64,000 bases of DNA from Isoetes taiwanensis (taxonomy: Eukaryota; Streptophyta; Lycopodiopsida; Isoetales; Isoetaceae), in the NCBI GenBank assembly GCA_021234155.1, contig JAJEKV010000010.1, positions 17,957,418-18,021,417 of the forward strand, written 5' to 3'. Under the pieces are notes generated by a model that saw nothing but the letters and a program-made list of their open reading frames with translations, did no database searches and was not told the DNA's origin. This document shows, one piece after another, positions 11,193 through 22,921 of the stretch (the first letter of the stretch is position 1; each line of letters opens with the position of its first letter). The translations under genes and the position numbers were made by a program.

Positions 11193-12002
11193 CTAGGGAA
11201 AGGTCCTTATGCACAAATATCAACATCCGATGTGGTGTTTTCATTGAGCTGAATGAAATGAGTACAATGAATCATAGGAGTTTACAAATAACCCCAAATG
11301 AGTGAGTAACAATATAACGATCAGAAGAACATCTTAGGTAGCCCAAACACCCCAAGTTAACCATCAACTGCTTCATCTCAAAGCATACGTGACTGCAAAA
11401 ATCCCTCGATGACTCCACCAGACCAGCATCATTTTTCGCCGCCCCATCGAATCCAGGACCCCAACTCGACCCCCAAACACGTAGAGACTGCTCGGGAATT
11501 GCCAGGAAAGAGGATCGTCCAGTCACTGCACACAACCGACCTCATGGAAAGTCAAGGTAAGACAATGAGTTAGAAGCCTGGCAGGCCAAGCATCAACAAA
11601 CGTTTTTTGTAAGAAAGAACAAAAAGGTGAATGGAAATCGAGAGAAATTGGTTCACTCGGAAGCCCATAGCTACCCCGAGAGAGAGAGAGAGAGTAAGAT
11701 AGACTAGGCCCGACCCCAGGGGTCATCCCCGAGGTGCCCTCCAGAAGCGACAAGTGCTACGCTGGGAAATTGCAGAGGCCACCAGCCCTCCACGAGACAG
11801 AAGAGAAGAGTAGAATCCGCCCTCACGAGGCGGGATCAACAGAAACCAAACAGAAGCCAAGCGAACCAACCATGCGACCAGCCATAGAGGAGGGAGGGAG
11901 GGACACAGAGCTAAAGAAATCATGTGCCAAAGAAAGCTCAGGCTAAAGACGACTCCTACGTCCAAAATAGCGTGACGCCAAAACAGACGTCCCTTTCCCC
12001 AG
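11193..12002. mobile_element. Short (810 bp) unit sharing both ends with repeat F
   Basis: Its first ~41 bp are identical to 12044-12084 and its last ~100 bp match 31300-31402 with one or two differences. The middle is unrelated to the long unit. It looks like a deletion derivative or a small member of the family defined by the CTAGGGAAAGG and CCTTTCCCCAG termini. No coding sequence. A short (GA)n run lies at about 11681-11695. Confidence 0.7.
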
Positions 12003-12043
12003 AATGATGGTTCTCTTCTATATAAGAAGAGAACCATAGAATT
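12003..12043. repeat. Palindromic spacer between two element ends
   Basis: ATGGTTCTCTTC (12007-12018) and GAAGAGAACCAT (12026-12037) are perfect 12-bp complements around TATATAA. The hairpin sits exactly between the right end of the short unit and the left end of the long unit, so it is a junction of two outward-facing termini. Confidence 0.9.
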
Positions 12044-15000
12044 CTAGGGAAAGGTCCTTATGCACAAATATCAACATCCGACACAAAGAGAAACCTCCCT
12101 CAAACCCCATCATACATCGAGACCACGAGAGATTGTAAGACACATAGCTAGGAAAGTGTAATAATCATGAGATGAGGTGGGATGTCACTGCAAATAGAGG
12201 GGAAGGGGTGCAAGAAACCCTAAGACAACTGGACCGCATAAGGCAAAGAAGGCATGAAAATCGAACACAAACAAGATCAATGGCCACCACCAAAGCACAT
12301 GAAATTAAATTGTAGAACCAATGTACCAACAAACTACAGAAAAAACCTAACGACAAGACGCTACAGAAGTAAGAACAAACATGCATAACTTATATCATTC
12401 ATGCAGAACAGACTCAAGCGAACTTTCATGAAGACAATGCCAACCCCATAATAAGAAAGACCAAAAACTATGCACCGTAGAATGCATAAAAAGAGAGGAC
12501 ATCAAGACCGGACATAGTCAACAAGCTAACAAAGAGCACATGGAACTAAAATTCAAGAATCAACGTACCAGCAGTGAACCACAGTGAATACTATAATGAC
12601 AAAACACTACAACAAACAAGGACTAAAACCTAAACATATACGCTACATGCATAACTAGCTCAAACAAACTTTCAAAAATAGAAACAACATAACCTATGGG
12701 AACAAGACGATAGGGACCTCGAGACACAAGAACAAAAAGGTTTCATAAGGTGACAGAACAATTATGCAATTGAGAATACAGGTAGACGATGCCACAGAGT
12801 CAGCGAGGATGGGATCAAGGCCCAGAAAAAGAATGGATGAAGAAAACTGAGTGCAACCTGAAACAAGAACAAATACCATTTAAGAATGCCAGACAACGGA
12901 CCACAAGAACCACTACAACATGCACGAATTTGCGAAGATGCAACCACATTTTGACATTTAAAATGCAGGCCAAAAGGGAGAATGTCGTGGGAAAAAGGGA
13001 ACACCAAACAACTCCTTTAGTTTGTAAGAGATCAACATAGAAAAGGCATGACGACTGGACCAACAAGGCAAGAAGAACTACGTCAAATCGAGGGGCAGAC
13101 AAAGGAGGGAATCAAGACGATAGCAGAGCGAAGATGTATCTCAAGGGATAAAATGGAAAGGAACAAACATAGGGTGAAACAAGACAAACAGGAGACCAGA
13201 ACGAAATGGATAGAAAAAGGGATCGAGAATAGAGAAACAAAGCAAACGAGACAAAATGGCCGAGGACACAAAATGGAAATAACTAACGGCCCGCAAAGGC
13301 ACTAATGAGACACTAAGAATCTATGAGAAAGAGCGAGTATAGGCCCTCATAAGGGCATCCATGAGAACCGCTGAGAACATATGAGAATATTGGAGTAAAA
13401 GAACAAATAGAGCAACAACAAGAAATAGCAAGGACTAAACTTCATGAATGTATACCCACATGCATAACCGATCCAAGCGAATTTTCAACGTAGAAACAGC
13501 GATAGGGATCTTGAGACTCAAGAACAATCTAGAGGACTGGACCAAAGAACCCATTATGGCGAGAGAAAGATGGGGAAAGATGGGTGCTATATGACATCGT
13601 CGGAAGAAGCAGAGTTCAGAGAACAACTTGGTGAACAACTTGCAAATTTGGTTGATGAGGGCAAACCGAACACTGAGACCAACAAGAATAAAAAAGGCCA
13701 CGCAAGGTGGATGAAACAACTGGGGTCAATATAGTAAACAACATAATGAATGGACACCACCAGGGCAAAAAGCACTATGATGAGTCAAGAGGCGGGCAAA
13801 GGAGGGAGTCAAGACAATAAAGATGTATCAAGAGATAAAATGAACAAACAAAGAGGAAAGGGACAAAATGCAAAAGGAAAAAGGAAAGGAATGTGAGATT
13901 ATAATGAATTGGATGGAATAAGGGATTAGGAATAGAGGAACAGAGCAAATTGGGACAAAGGAGCTAGGGCCACCAAAGCAAATAAAGCCCTCGAAGGCAT
14001 TCACGAGAAACTAAGAATCAATGATAAAAGAGAAGAGTATAGGCCCTCATAAGGGCATCCAAAAGAACAATTGAGAATATATGAGAAACAAGCATGCACT
14101 TATCTACCTATACACACACCTAGAAACAAAGCTCAAGAATCTTAGAGCAAAAAAGGAAAGCAAAACAAATGAAATGGATGGAGAAATGGGATGAAGAAAA
14201 GAGGCACTAGAAAACCGTTGTGAAATGGAAAGGCGAGGGAAATAAATTGGGCAAACGAACAAACTACAACTGAAAAGACCAGGGAAAAAGCACGAGTGAG
14301 AGGAATAAATCATGCATGCGCAAGTGAACAAACTACTGCTGAGAAATAATGACGTACGGAAGCAACTCAAGCACAACCCGGACTGCAGGAGCTAGGACTC
14401 AAGGGACCATAAGAGCTCAACGAGACAAATGGAACAACGGTCGACAAAAGGGAATAATGGACGTCATATAGTAAAGGGAACGAGTAAAGGCAATGGAAAG
14501 AAGCCAATGAACCAAAAGAATTGAAGGGGCACATGGCGAGGTGGTCAATACAAGTACATGGAACTAGCCATATACAGGAATATAAAAGAAGATTTGCAAC
14601 TAAATGTCACAAGCACCAATGCCGCAAGAATGCAATAGTTCATTAGTAGAAAAATGCCAGAATATCCAAATGGAGAAGGTTATATTCAAGATACTGGAAA
14701 TACCTGACTCGCCCGACAACTCGTGCTAAAGTCCGTAGGTCAAGTGCCAAAATGTCAACAAAAGGGGGCAGCCGGCATGTGTTGATTAAATACAGGATAT
14801 AGTGAGGAATTGCCCAAAATGCAATGAAGCAACTAAATGCAAAATTGACTTGGCGTAAAAAAGCAACATACAAAGTAGTTAGTCCCTTGTTGAACCCTGT
14901 GGACAAAGATTTAACAACGATCCCCATCAATGTCGACTAGAGATGGTACCACCCCTTCATAATGACAAGACGAGGAAAACTACCAAGAAGCCAGTCCGAC

Positions 15001-15488
15001 ATTGACCCCTCTAGTCACCAAGTCAAAAAATGATTCTTATCCGCATCTACTCGAGATGCCCTCCCCAACCGAACCATAGCTCGAAGCTTTCCACCCAAGA
15101 ACCCTGCAACTAAAACCAACGAAGGCTGTAAACGCAACATTTGCAAAAAGGAGGGAACCATACCTGGTCAGGCCACCAAAGGAAAAAACCATCAACTCTG
15201 ATAAAACCTGACATCTAACAACCCTACTTTTACCCACTACGTAACTTACAAAACAAGATGGGGTTTCAAACCTTCAAATCTGAAAGAGAGAACAAAAAGA
15301 CTTAAAATAGACCATCAAAGAGAGAAACTATCACTAGGACGAACCTACTAAATCAAACACGCCAACCACCACTAAAAACTAGAAGGACTAGTCAATTTTA
15401 AATGAAGGTAAATAAGAAATAAGATAGGCGACAAGAAGATAGATAGGCCACCCAAGGAAACATACCACCACGACAATTATGTCGTCGA
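12044..15488. repeat. Repeat F body, non-coding
   Basis: The first ~600 bp repeat positions 1-520 of the window (12131-12650). The rest is purine-rich on + with many short frames and no domain. No gene, RNA gene or clear terminal structure is seen. Confidence 0.65.
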
Positions 15489-16527
15489 TTCGCGTAGCGA
15501 ATCGGCATTCTTGCTCAAGACGAGCATGCATGCATTGCATGCGTCGCATGCATGCATCGCATGCGTTTTTGGCCGTTCATCAGGTTGGGCGTTTGCTACT
15601 TATTGCAGAGTTCTTCATCGACGTTTCATCGGCGCTTCCTCTTCTCTCAGCAGTACCTTATTCTCTTTGATTTGTTTCCAGGCAGGGGAGGGGCTTCTTC
15701 CTGCCTGGTTTGGCCAATTTGGCGTTGCTTTCATGCTGCCCTTTTTCAGCCTTTAGCCTTCGTCCTCGATCCTAGTTTGTTAAGGAAGTTCTTTGGTATT
15801 CGGGCGCTTTGTTGGTTTCATGCGAGTCGCAGTGCAATTCGCGTAGCGAATCGGCATTCTTGCTCAAGACGAGCATGCATGCATTGCATGCGTCGCATGC
15901 ATGCGTCGCATGCGTTTTTGGCCGTTCATCAGGTTGGGCGTTTGCTACTTATTGCAGAGTTCTTCATCGACGTTTCATCGGCGCCTCTTCTCTTCGGCCC
16001 GATTACCTTATTCTCTTTGAACCCACCCTCCCCCCCTTCTTTGTTTATTATATTTTGTACAAGTTCTGTTATCATGTTTTTCCACCCAGTGGGTGATGCT
16101 TTTTTCCACCCACTGGGTGATGCTATTCTTTGGTATGTTTTCTCGTTTGTTGTTGGTGATGTGCAGGTACAGGTTGGCGAGCGCCATCCGTTTTGACTTC
16201 TCCATGCGTGGATTTTTTGGAGCGATTCTATGCCTTACGTTTGTCTAAGCCCCTTGCCGAAGGCTTATCACTAGGGTTTTTCCTCGAAAACCCGAAAGGG
16301 CGGGGTTTTTTAATCCCGGCGATAAGCTTTCGGCAGGTACATCAGCCACTCATCTATTAGCATTGTATTTGTTTTGGGGTCCAAATGATATAATTGGATT
16401 TTCCCTTTATTTTTTGTGGGTAGTTCGCATGTGTGCGGCTATCCACTGTCCGCCATTGTAGAAAATCTGCTGAGATGAATGAGAAGCCTATCTATCTTTG
16501 TTGGTTTCATGCGAGTCGCAGTGCAAG
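15489..16527. repeat. Two palindrome-rich tandem units
   Basis: Both units start with GATTCGC-GTA-GCGAATC (15487 and 15837) and share about 147 bp (15489-15635 and 15838-15984), including alternating GCATGC and CGCATGCG palindromes. Each unit ends with the same phrase GTTTCATGCGAGTCGCAGTG (15817-15836 and about 16506-16525). Unit 1 is 349 bp and unit 2 about 690 bp because of extra DNA near 16000-16490. The base composition (GC-rich, palindromic) is unlike the purine-rich repeat F around it, so this is an inserted element. Confidence 0.8.
16253..16337. repeat. Long stem-loop
   Basis: CTTGCCGAAGGCTTATC (16253-16269) pairs with GATAAGCTTTCGGCAGG (16321-16337) with one or two mismatches. The 51-base loop itself holds smaller inverted pieces (GGGTTTTT / AAAACCC). 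It lies inside the second palindrome-rich unit. Confidence 0.8.
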
Positions 16528-17235
16528 AATACAAAGCTAAATGCAAACTGACCCAAGAAAAGAACCAAACGACTCTGCAAAAATGAGCAATAACCCATAA
16601 TTTATACATTTACAAATACATGCAAGTAAGAAAGCCAAAAAAGGATCTGACACATAAGATGGATAATCTAGATACGAAAAAATATAGACAATGAGGATGG
16701 ACACCATAAACCGACCAACCCAAAAAGCTGAAAGAACAAAGAAAGCGCATACCATTACCTAACACGACCCATGCAAGAACCAGACAACCAAGAAAGCAAC
16801 GAGGCAAACAAGGACTGACTCTAGACTCCAAGCTCAAGCACATCCAAGGCAACCAACAGAAAAGACAACACAAACAAGAAAATGCTCCGGGGGGGGGGAG
16901 GATAGGGCACAATAGACCCAAGCACAACCAACCTATGCACCAAGACCTTTGTGTTAGTAATAGCTAATAATATGCACGAGGACTTCTTGTTATTAATATT
17001 TAATAATATTATGCACAAGGACCTCTGATTATAATGTTTATAACAAACAAAATTTAACGTTGATAACAAAAATAAAATAAAAGGGCACAATGGGCATCAA
17101 TACAACAAGGGAAAGAGGAGGCGTCGATTAGACGGACCAAACTCAACCTAGGCACAACCAACCTATGCACCAGGACCTTTTGTTATTAATGTCCAACAAT
17201 ATGCACCAAGACTTTTGGTTATTAATGTTTAATAA
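16528..17235. repeat. Repeat F body with ~37-bp degenerate tandem units
   Basis: Units of the type TATGCAC-AGGAC-TTTGTTATTAATG occur near 16935, 16972, 17011, 17165 and 17201. The block 17011-17145 recurs at 25091-25230, so the ~7.8 kb between 17236 and about 25080 looks like a later insertion into this repeat. A run of nine or more G lies at 16890-16899. No gene. Confidence 0.6.
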
Positions 17236-18142
17236 TACAAGAAACTTATCGCGGCGGCCAAGGCCGCCGCGAACGTTTCTCTTCCCCAACGCGTCTATAC
17301 ATGCTAGAACATGCAGAATTTGAACCTGCATTTTTTTGTCTTGTGTTCAGTGCCCGCACAATAGAAGAATATTGACCATAACGACTCGTTACGAAAGATG
17401 TTTTGTATCCTCCCCCCCCTCCTTTTCTCATGCCATTTCATTTTTCTTCTCGCAACCTTTTTCCTCTTCCTTTTTTCCCCTGCCTTTTTTTCCCTTCCAT
17501 TTTCCTCGTGTCCTCACCCTTTCCCTATTCCCCTCTTCTTGGTGTCTTCTGCCCTCTTCCCTTTCTCCCTTCCTTTTCTTTTTCTTTCCCCTTATATTTT
17601 CCTATGGCTTTTTCCCTTCTTTTCCCCCTTTCCCTCTTTCCCTTTTTTCTGCACCTTTTTGCCCTTCACTTCTCCACTTTCCTCCCTTTTCCTTTTCCCT
17701 TTCCCCTTAAGAGGTGAAAGCATGATCAATCATGGTGGTGGGAAGCCGTGCTATAAATCTCGGCCTTTAGATGCATTCAGATGATCTCAGCCGTCTAAAT
17801 TAGGGTTTGATTCATGGCATACTTATGCTAAAATTTTATAATATATATAAAGATTTTACTTGCCGTCATAATTCCTGGTAGTGCAAATGTAACATGGTAT
17901 AATTCCATAGGAAATTGCCCACCTTCGGTGGGCAGTCCGTGGCATAGCTTAATATTGTACCTGTGAATGATAGGCCCATGGCAATATGAATACTATGCAT
18001 TAGCTACACTCTCGTAATTCGTGTAGATTGTAACTTGTGTTGCCAATGGGATCTGAAAGCCCCGCCAAGTTTTTGGTCCACTCAACCTTGGCCCACTCAT
18101 AATGTGTGCAGGTTGTAATTTGTGTAGCCAATGGGATATGAA
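17236..18142. other. Non-coding, with a 300-bp pyrimidine tract
   Basis: A strong GC palindrome (CGCGGCGGCC / GGCCGCCGCG) lies at 17250-17271. From 17398 to 17710 the + strand is almost entirely C and T; its open frames (Phe/Pro/Ser/Leu-rich) are composition artefacts. A short perfect hairpin GCCCACC-TTCG-GGTGGGC lies near 17916-17932. I see no gene. Confidence 0.6.
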
Positions 18143-18324
18143 CCCATATATAATAATAATGGCGTTTTATGATAGTCTGTGCGCGATTTTAGCCGTGGAT
18201 TTTTTTACTTTATTTTCATTCGTTGGATTTACAGTTTCTGTTAATGGCTTTGAGATCAAGAGGGCCATTGCTTCTATCACTGAGAAATATCTATGGCATT
18301 CTTATCTTTGGCGGTTCCCTGTAT

Positions 18325-18891
18325 GCAAGAACATGCTTATTTGCCCTTCCTAAATTTCATCGAAATTACAATTCCTTTTCTCAAAGCAGATTCAAGAGAT
18401 GATAAGAATCTTTCTTGTAGTTGTGCCTGTCATGGCAAGTTTCGGCAGCCAGGCAAAAATATGGCTCTTCAAAATACTCATGAGGCACTTGTATATCGAC
18501 AAAATAAGAAGTCAGGTACAATTCAATCAACGAAACGTAGACAAATCAAACGATGACTAGGTAAAGCACATCGCTTTGGCGATTCCGTGACATCTGATCC
18601 CGCAGAATTACGGTAAGGTAATTCGCACTTCTGCTTGCAATTTTGTATATTGAGTGCGTCGGATTCATTTAGAGCTTTCAAAAAAGAATGCAGATTCATG
18701 TTTCTTGTATATGCTTACTGTATGCCACATTACTGACATGGATGAGAAAACGAGCATGGCTGGATGATGCAGCAAAAGGGATCACGTAATTTTAGAGCAA
18801 GAACATGCTTATTTGCCCTGTCCTAAATTTCATCGAAATGACAATTCCTTTTCTCAAAGCAGATTCAAGAGATGATAAGAATCTTTCTTGT
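18325..18891 (+). repeat. Pair of 95-bp direct repeats
   Basis: A ~95 bp block beginning GCAAGAACATGCTTATTTGC occurs at 18325-18418 and again at 18797-18891 with two or three differences. The DNA between and around them has no recognisable gene. Confidence 0.88.
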
Positions 18892-19242
18892 TAATTCAAA
18901 GGGGGATTTATTACAAGCATATGATCTATGATGAACAAAGATTCTTCCATTTATTTGGAAGGAATAATGATCCCGTGCTTTATGCGTCTTGTCATTTGCA
19001 TTGGAAGGCTTTTCGTCTTTCCTTTCTCAGGTGGGATCAGCAGCAACACAACTTATCTGGCTTGTTTGCTTGTTGCTCTAAGCAAGGTACGTGTGGGAAA
19101 ATTTAAGTTTTCTTGCATTTTGTTTTACATCGAGTTATGAATGATGCCATTGCAGAACCTTACAAAAACTGCAGTGTCGCTTTGAGTATTACGAAGTCGC
19201 TTATTGTAATGCTATGATGAAAATGCTTTCTTTCTGCCTCAG

Positions 19243-19492
19243 GCGTTTTGGGACCTGGCCAGTAGGAATGTTGGCACAGAGCAAGTCTAAGGCTATTCTA
19301 GAAGGCCCAGTGTGTGAAGGGAACACAGTGATTGGCTGGCATACAAATGAGAAAAGCAAAAGGTTGCGAAGATTTCATGTTGATATGTCAGGATTTGGAT
19401 TCAATAGCACAATTCTTTGGGATCCTAGAAGATGGAGACGACCAAATCTTGATTTTATTAGACAACTTGATACAGTGAAAGAAGGCTTTCAG
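19243..19492 (+). pseudogene. Captured exon of a GT43 (IRX9-like) xylan glycosyltransferase
   Basis: One exon bounded by an AG acceptor (19241-19242) and a GT donor (19493), open throughout. It encodes [52 protein letters not shown] and [11 protein letters not shown] in that order. This is the C-terminal part of plant family GT43 enzymes (IRX9/IRX14 type), Golgi proteins that take part in xylan backbone synthesis. The N-terminal transmembrane anchor, the DxD region and the last exon are missing, so it cannot act alone. An upstream short frame (18928-19090, containing GGISSNTTYLACLLVALSKV) is not recognised. Confidence 0.85.
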
Positions 19493-20030
19493 GTATGGTT
19501 ATCTTACCTGCACTTCTTAAGAAAATGCAGAAAGTGGCATTTTCCTTTATGCATATGTTGATCTTTTTCTTTTATTTCATGTTATTTGTAAAATCATGAA
19601 AGCAACACATAAGTCAAATGACATCAGATAATTGCAATTAGAATCAATGCTAATAATGAGAAATGCTGGATATTGTTTATTAATAAAACAGCTCCGTATC
19701 ATTTAGAGGCTAGATGGCCTTGGATAAGAATCAACATAGATTATAAAGGTAAGTCAAGCACTGAGATATGCTGGAAGCAACGTTGTTTACATTTATTATG
19801 AATTTTTTGAAAGCATGCAGAAGATAAGGCCATCCTGAACCCTTATGGCATCAATAAAGGCATTTTAAACTAAAGTTTAGCTCCATTGGTTGGTGCTGAA
19901 AACACATTCAAGTGGTACAAATCCCCATCAACATGCAACATGTTGTCAATATTTATTTCAAAAAATATTTCTCATAATATACCCTATTATTTGTATGAAT
20001 CTCTGGAACTAAGAAGCTTGCCTGACAACG

Positions 20031-20300
20031 ATGGCAAGCAGCCTGGTGGATAAGTATGCCAAATGTGGGAACATGCCACGTGCTCATCAGGTTTTTGATA
20101 GGATGCCATATCATAATATAGTGTCCTGGAGTGCAATGATTTTTGGATATGCAGAGAATGGGCAGTGCATATTGGCACTACAAATATTTGAATGCATGCA
20201 GGAAGAAGGAATCACGCCAAATGTTCAAACTTATGTTGCAGCAATAAAGGCATATGCTAATTCTGCAACAAGACAAATTGATATGAACTTTGGGAAAATA
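20031..20300 (+). pseudogene. PLS-type PPR fragment 1
   Basis: Encodes ASSLVDKYAKCGNM, HQVFDRMPYHNIVSWSAMIF and GYAENGQ, then FECMQEEGITPNVQTYVAAI. This is about two PPR repeats of the PLS class, the class used in plant organelle RNA editing and processing. It lacks organelle targeting and the E/DYW region. The frame then enters a 24-bp tandem repeat and is lost. It lies within Helitron 2 between the GT43 and SEL1L/HRD3 fragments. Confidence 0.85.
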
Positions 20301-20390
20301 GAGATTCTGCAGAAGGGGAAAACAGAGATTCTGCAGAAGGGAAAAACAGAGATTCTGCAGAAGGGAAAAAACAGAGATTCTTGCAGAGGA
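20296..20390 (+). repeat. 24-bp tandem repeat in the PPR fragment
   Basis: Four imperfect copies of a unit like ACAGAGATTCTGCAGAAGGG. In the PPR frame three read EILQKGKT; the fourth is shifted by extra A residues. It separates the two PPR pieces. Confidence 0.88.
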
Positions 20391-20406
20391 TGGTCATGAA
20401 TCAGAT

Positions 20407-20550
20407 ATGCTGGTGGCAACAACCTTGGTTGATATGTATGCCAAATGTGGCAACATGATAGGTGCTTGTAGGGTCTTTGACAAGATGATGTATCGGGACA
20501 CGGTGTCGTGGAGTGCTATAATATTTGGGTATGCTGAGAGTGGTGAGAGC
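20407..20550 (+). pseudogene. PLS-type PPR fragment 2
   Basis: Encodes VATTLVDMYAKCGNM, CRVFDKMMYRDTVSWSAIIF and GYAESGES. It continues the PPR pattern of the preceding fragment after the tandem repeat and in another frame, so both probably come from one captured PPR gene. Similarity stops near 20545, where unrelated DNA begins. Confidence 0.85.
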
Positions 20551-20956
20551 CATATCTGTAACAAGCAATCATCAAATTTCAGATGGAACTGCTATGGAAC
20601 TTGTCAAAGCATGGGCACATTATCACAACTCAAAAACTGCCTCCTGCTCATATATGCATATCCAAGTATCCAGTACACAGTAGCAATGAAGTAGAAACAA
20701 AGTATCAAGAACGCTAACTTCAGCACATTCCAAACCTTGTCTTCTAATATATGGTGTAGCATCAATGCAGCCAGATTGTTCCAACCTGAAGAAAGCACTA
20801 GACTTTTGTTCCCTGCAAATTGCAGAGAAAGACTCCCATCTCTTCCCTTTAACTACTTTGGCCATGATTGTTGCCAAAACTATAGCTTGTAAAGAAACAA
20901 ATTAATCATTTGATGTTCCAAACTATTGGCTTTCCATTTTCCTGTTGTGTTTGCAG

Positions 20957-21190
20957 GATATTGGGAAGGATTTGGAACAAGCTGCTGAAGCTTATGCTTG
21001 TGCTCATTTGCAACAAAATGCATAGGTCATGTTTAACTTGGGACATGTACGAGCATGGGCTTAGTCTGCCTGTAGATTATCATTTAGCCAATCGGATGAT
21101 GAAGCTGTTGAGACAGATACAGCCACAGGAGTGCCAGTTTCTGTAGCTCTAATGGGTCTTTGGCTTCATCAGCATTATCATTAAAATAGT
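20957..21190 (+). pseudogene. Captured SEL1L/HRD3-like exon, decayed
   Basis: After a TTGCAG acceptor the frame reads EQAAEAYACAHLQQNA, a stop at 21023-21025 where a Gln is expected, then VMFNLGH. After a 2-base loss it continues as YEHGLSLPVDYHLA and further on VPVSVALMGLWLHQHY. This is the Sel1-repeat C-terminal region of plant HRD3/SEL1L, the ER-associated degradation partner of the HRD1 ubiquitin ligase. The nonsense change and frameshift make it a pseudogene piece. It lies on the same strand as the other captured fragments. Confidence 0.75.
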
Positions 21191-21199
21191 TCTTTGGTA

Positions 21200-22890
21200 A
21201 CTATACTTCCGCCTTACATTATGATTTAAGTCTTTGAACAGGTAAACGCTATTGATATGCTTTCTAAGTGGACATTAAAGAACAAAAGAAGCTGGTTATA
21301 AAAACATTTTCAACGGGGGGAGGCAATGCTCCATTGTTCACGCTGAGTATCTGCTTACTCACAGTTTTAAGTCTAAAATATACACGATGTTGGGTTTTTG
21401 ACCATACAAATCTATTAGTGAAATCCAATTGTAGCAATTTGAGGGTTCAACAAGGGGGCAAGATTTTGATGGGTCTTCCATAGTTTATCAGTGATGGTCT
21501 AAGAGGTCTTGCTATGGAACATTTCAAGTAATCAGGAACAAGCAACACCGATTGGGCGGGTTTCCTTGATAGTTTTGTTGTGCAATGTTGGTGTATCTAG
21601 ATTTTAGTGTAAAGTTAATTGCCAAGAAAGAAATTTATCCTTGTTACACAACACAACTAAACTTGGATGTCGAATTTGTTTTACCTCAGCCCTAAACCAT
21701 TAATTCAAAACCATTAATTCAAATTTGGCATTGTGCCCTACAATTCAGCTTATATTAAAGACTTAATTGCAAATCCATTAGATATTCTATACCTTTGTGT
21801 AGGAGCAATGCTCCAAGGAGCTCTTTTGAGGCATTGCACTCGCTTCAAAGAGTCTCGAGCTATGCATATTGGCATTTAGATTAGTGCTACTCTACCACAT
21901 CACCTATACTCAATCAAATAAAAAAATATATACCTAGAGCATTTATTTGTGGATTTGGATCGACTTACATATTTTGAGGCCTGTCTCATGTTCACATTGC
22001 AAAGTCATCATGTAGCCTTCATTTTGGGCTATCAGCTCGACCTTCGCATGTCGAAGGAGATATGGAAGATATAGCATTGAGAAAATTTGGTGTGACGATA
22101 TTCTGTGTTGCCGAGGTGCCCCTAAAATGCAAACCCTCGGTGTGTAAGAGGCATATTTCGAGTATATGCCAGTATATATACCGAAAAATTCTTTGTGATT
22201 GACCTAAACATGTTGTTGCAGGTAATTTGCTTGTGCAAGAGCATTTGTGCTTCTGGGCAACTTGATCAAATTTTGAAGGACGGGAAGACTCAAAGCTAAG
22301 CATGTGTTGATGACGTTTGGACCAAGGGGGTTTACATAGTTTTAGCCATATGAACATGGTGCATGACATGGAGGGGGATTTTTTTTGGCTTGAACTATAT
22401 ACATATATATGTCCTTATATGCACCAGAGTTTTTCTATAATTGTCTGGTCCCCATGACATGGATTTCTAATTGGATTCCGAACTTGAATTTGTCACAACT
22501 CTCATCCACAAGTCCATTGATATGGAGCCAATGGGGAAATCTTTTCTCATTTTCACCCTATACATTCTAAAAGTTATATTTATTTCGAAGGTGAGAACGA
22601 AGTGCAAGGGTATTACATGGTCTATATAATATTTCGTATATATTTTTGGTTGGTGTTAGTCATAAATATGCCTATAAGTGTATGGCAATGCGGTCTTCCT
22701 TCAAACTTCTTATCATGTCTTCTTGCATCATGTCTTAGTACAAGAGTAGCACAAACAAAAATTTCTCAAGATTCCACCATTAATATTCGCTCCACATTTA
22801 ACACAACCCTTCTCACTATTCAACACAAGCCTTCTCAAGTAAAATATATCCACCATTTTTTTAATTATTTTTTTAAATTATACCCGACGA
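21200..22890. other. Helitron 2 3' region, no gene seen
   Basis: AT-rich DNA with only short frames and no recognisable domain. A small duplicate of CCATTAATTCAAA lies near 21698-21722. Confidence 0.5.
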
Positions 22891-22892
22891 AT

Positions 22893-22921
22893 AGCCCAGC
22901 AACGCTGGGCACCTTTTCTAG
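22893..22921 (+). other. Helitron 2 3' hairpin and CTAG end
   Basis: Same GCCCAGC-AAC-GCTGGGC stem as at 6272-6290, then ACCTTTT and CTAG followed by T. Only one or two bases differ from the Helitron 1 terminus. Confidence 0.82.

Larger units (their letters stand above)
18143..22921 (+). mobile_element. Helitron 2 carrying three captured gene fragments
   Basis: The start CCCATATATAATAATAA aligns with the Helitron 1 start at 14 of 17 positions, and the following ~80 bases are also similar. The 3' end is the same hairpin (GCCCAGCAACGCTGGGC) followed by ACCTTTTCTAG and T. It carries pieces of a GT43 glycosyltransferase, a PPR protein and a SEL1L/HRD3 protein, all on +. No Rep/helicase is present, so it is non-autonomous. 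The exact 5' base is uncertain because the expected TC reads CC. Confidence 0.72.

Noticed and set aside
17308-17335. Second tRNA T-arm-like sequence on minus (GCAGGTTCAAATTCTGC)
   Set aside because: No cloverleaf can be built around it and no poly-T terminator or 3' tail of a SINE is evident.
17398-17784. Phe/Pro-rich open frames of 104-128 codons
   Set aside because: They exist in all three frames because the strand is nearly pure C/T; composition artefact.
17916-17932. Hairpin GCCCACC-TTCG-GGTGGGC as a third Helitron 3' end
   Set aside because: No CTRR at the expected distance and no similarity to the other two termini.
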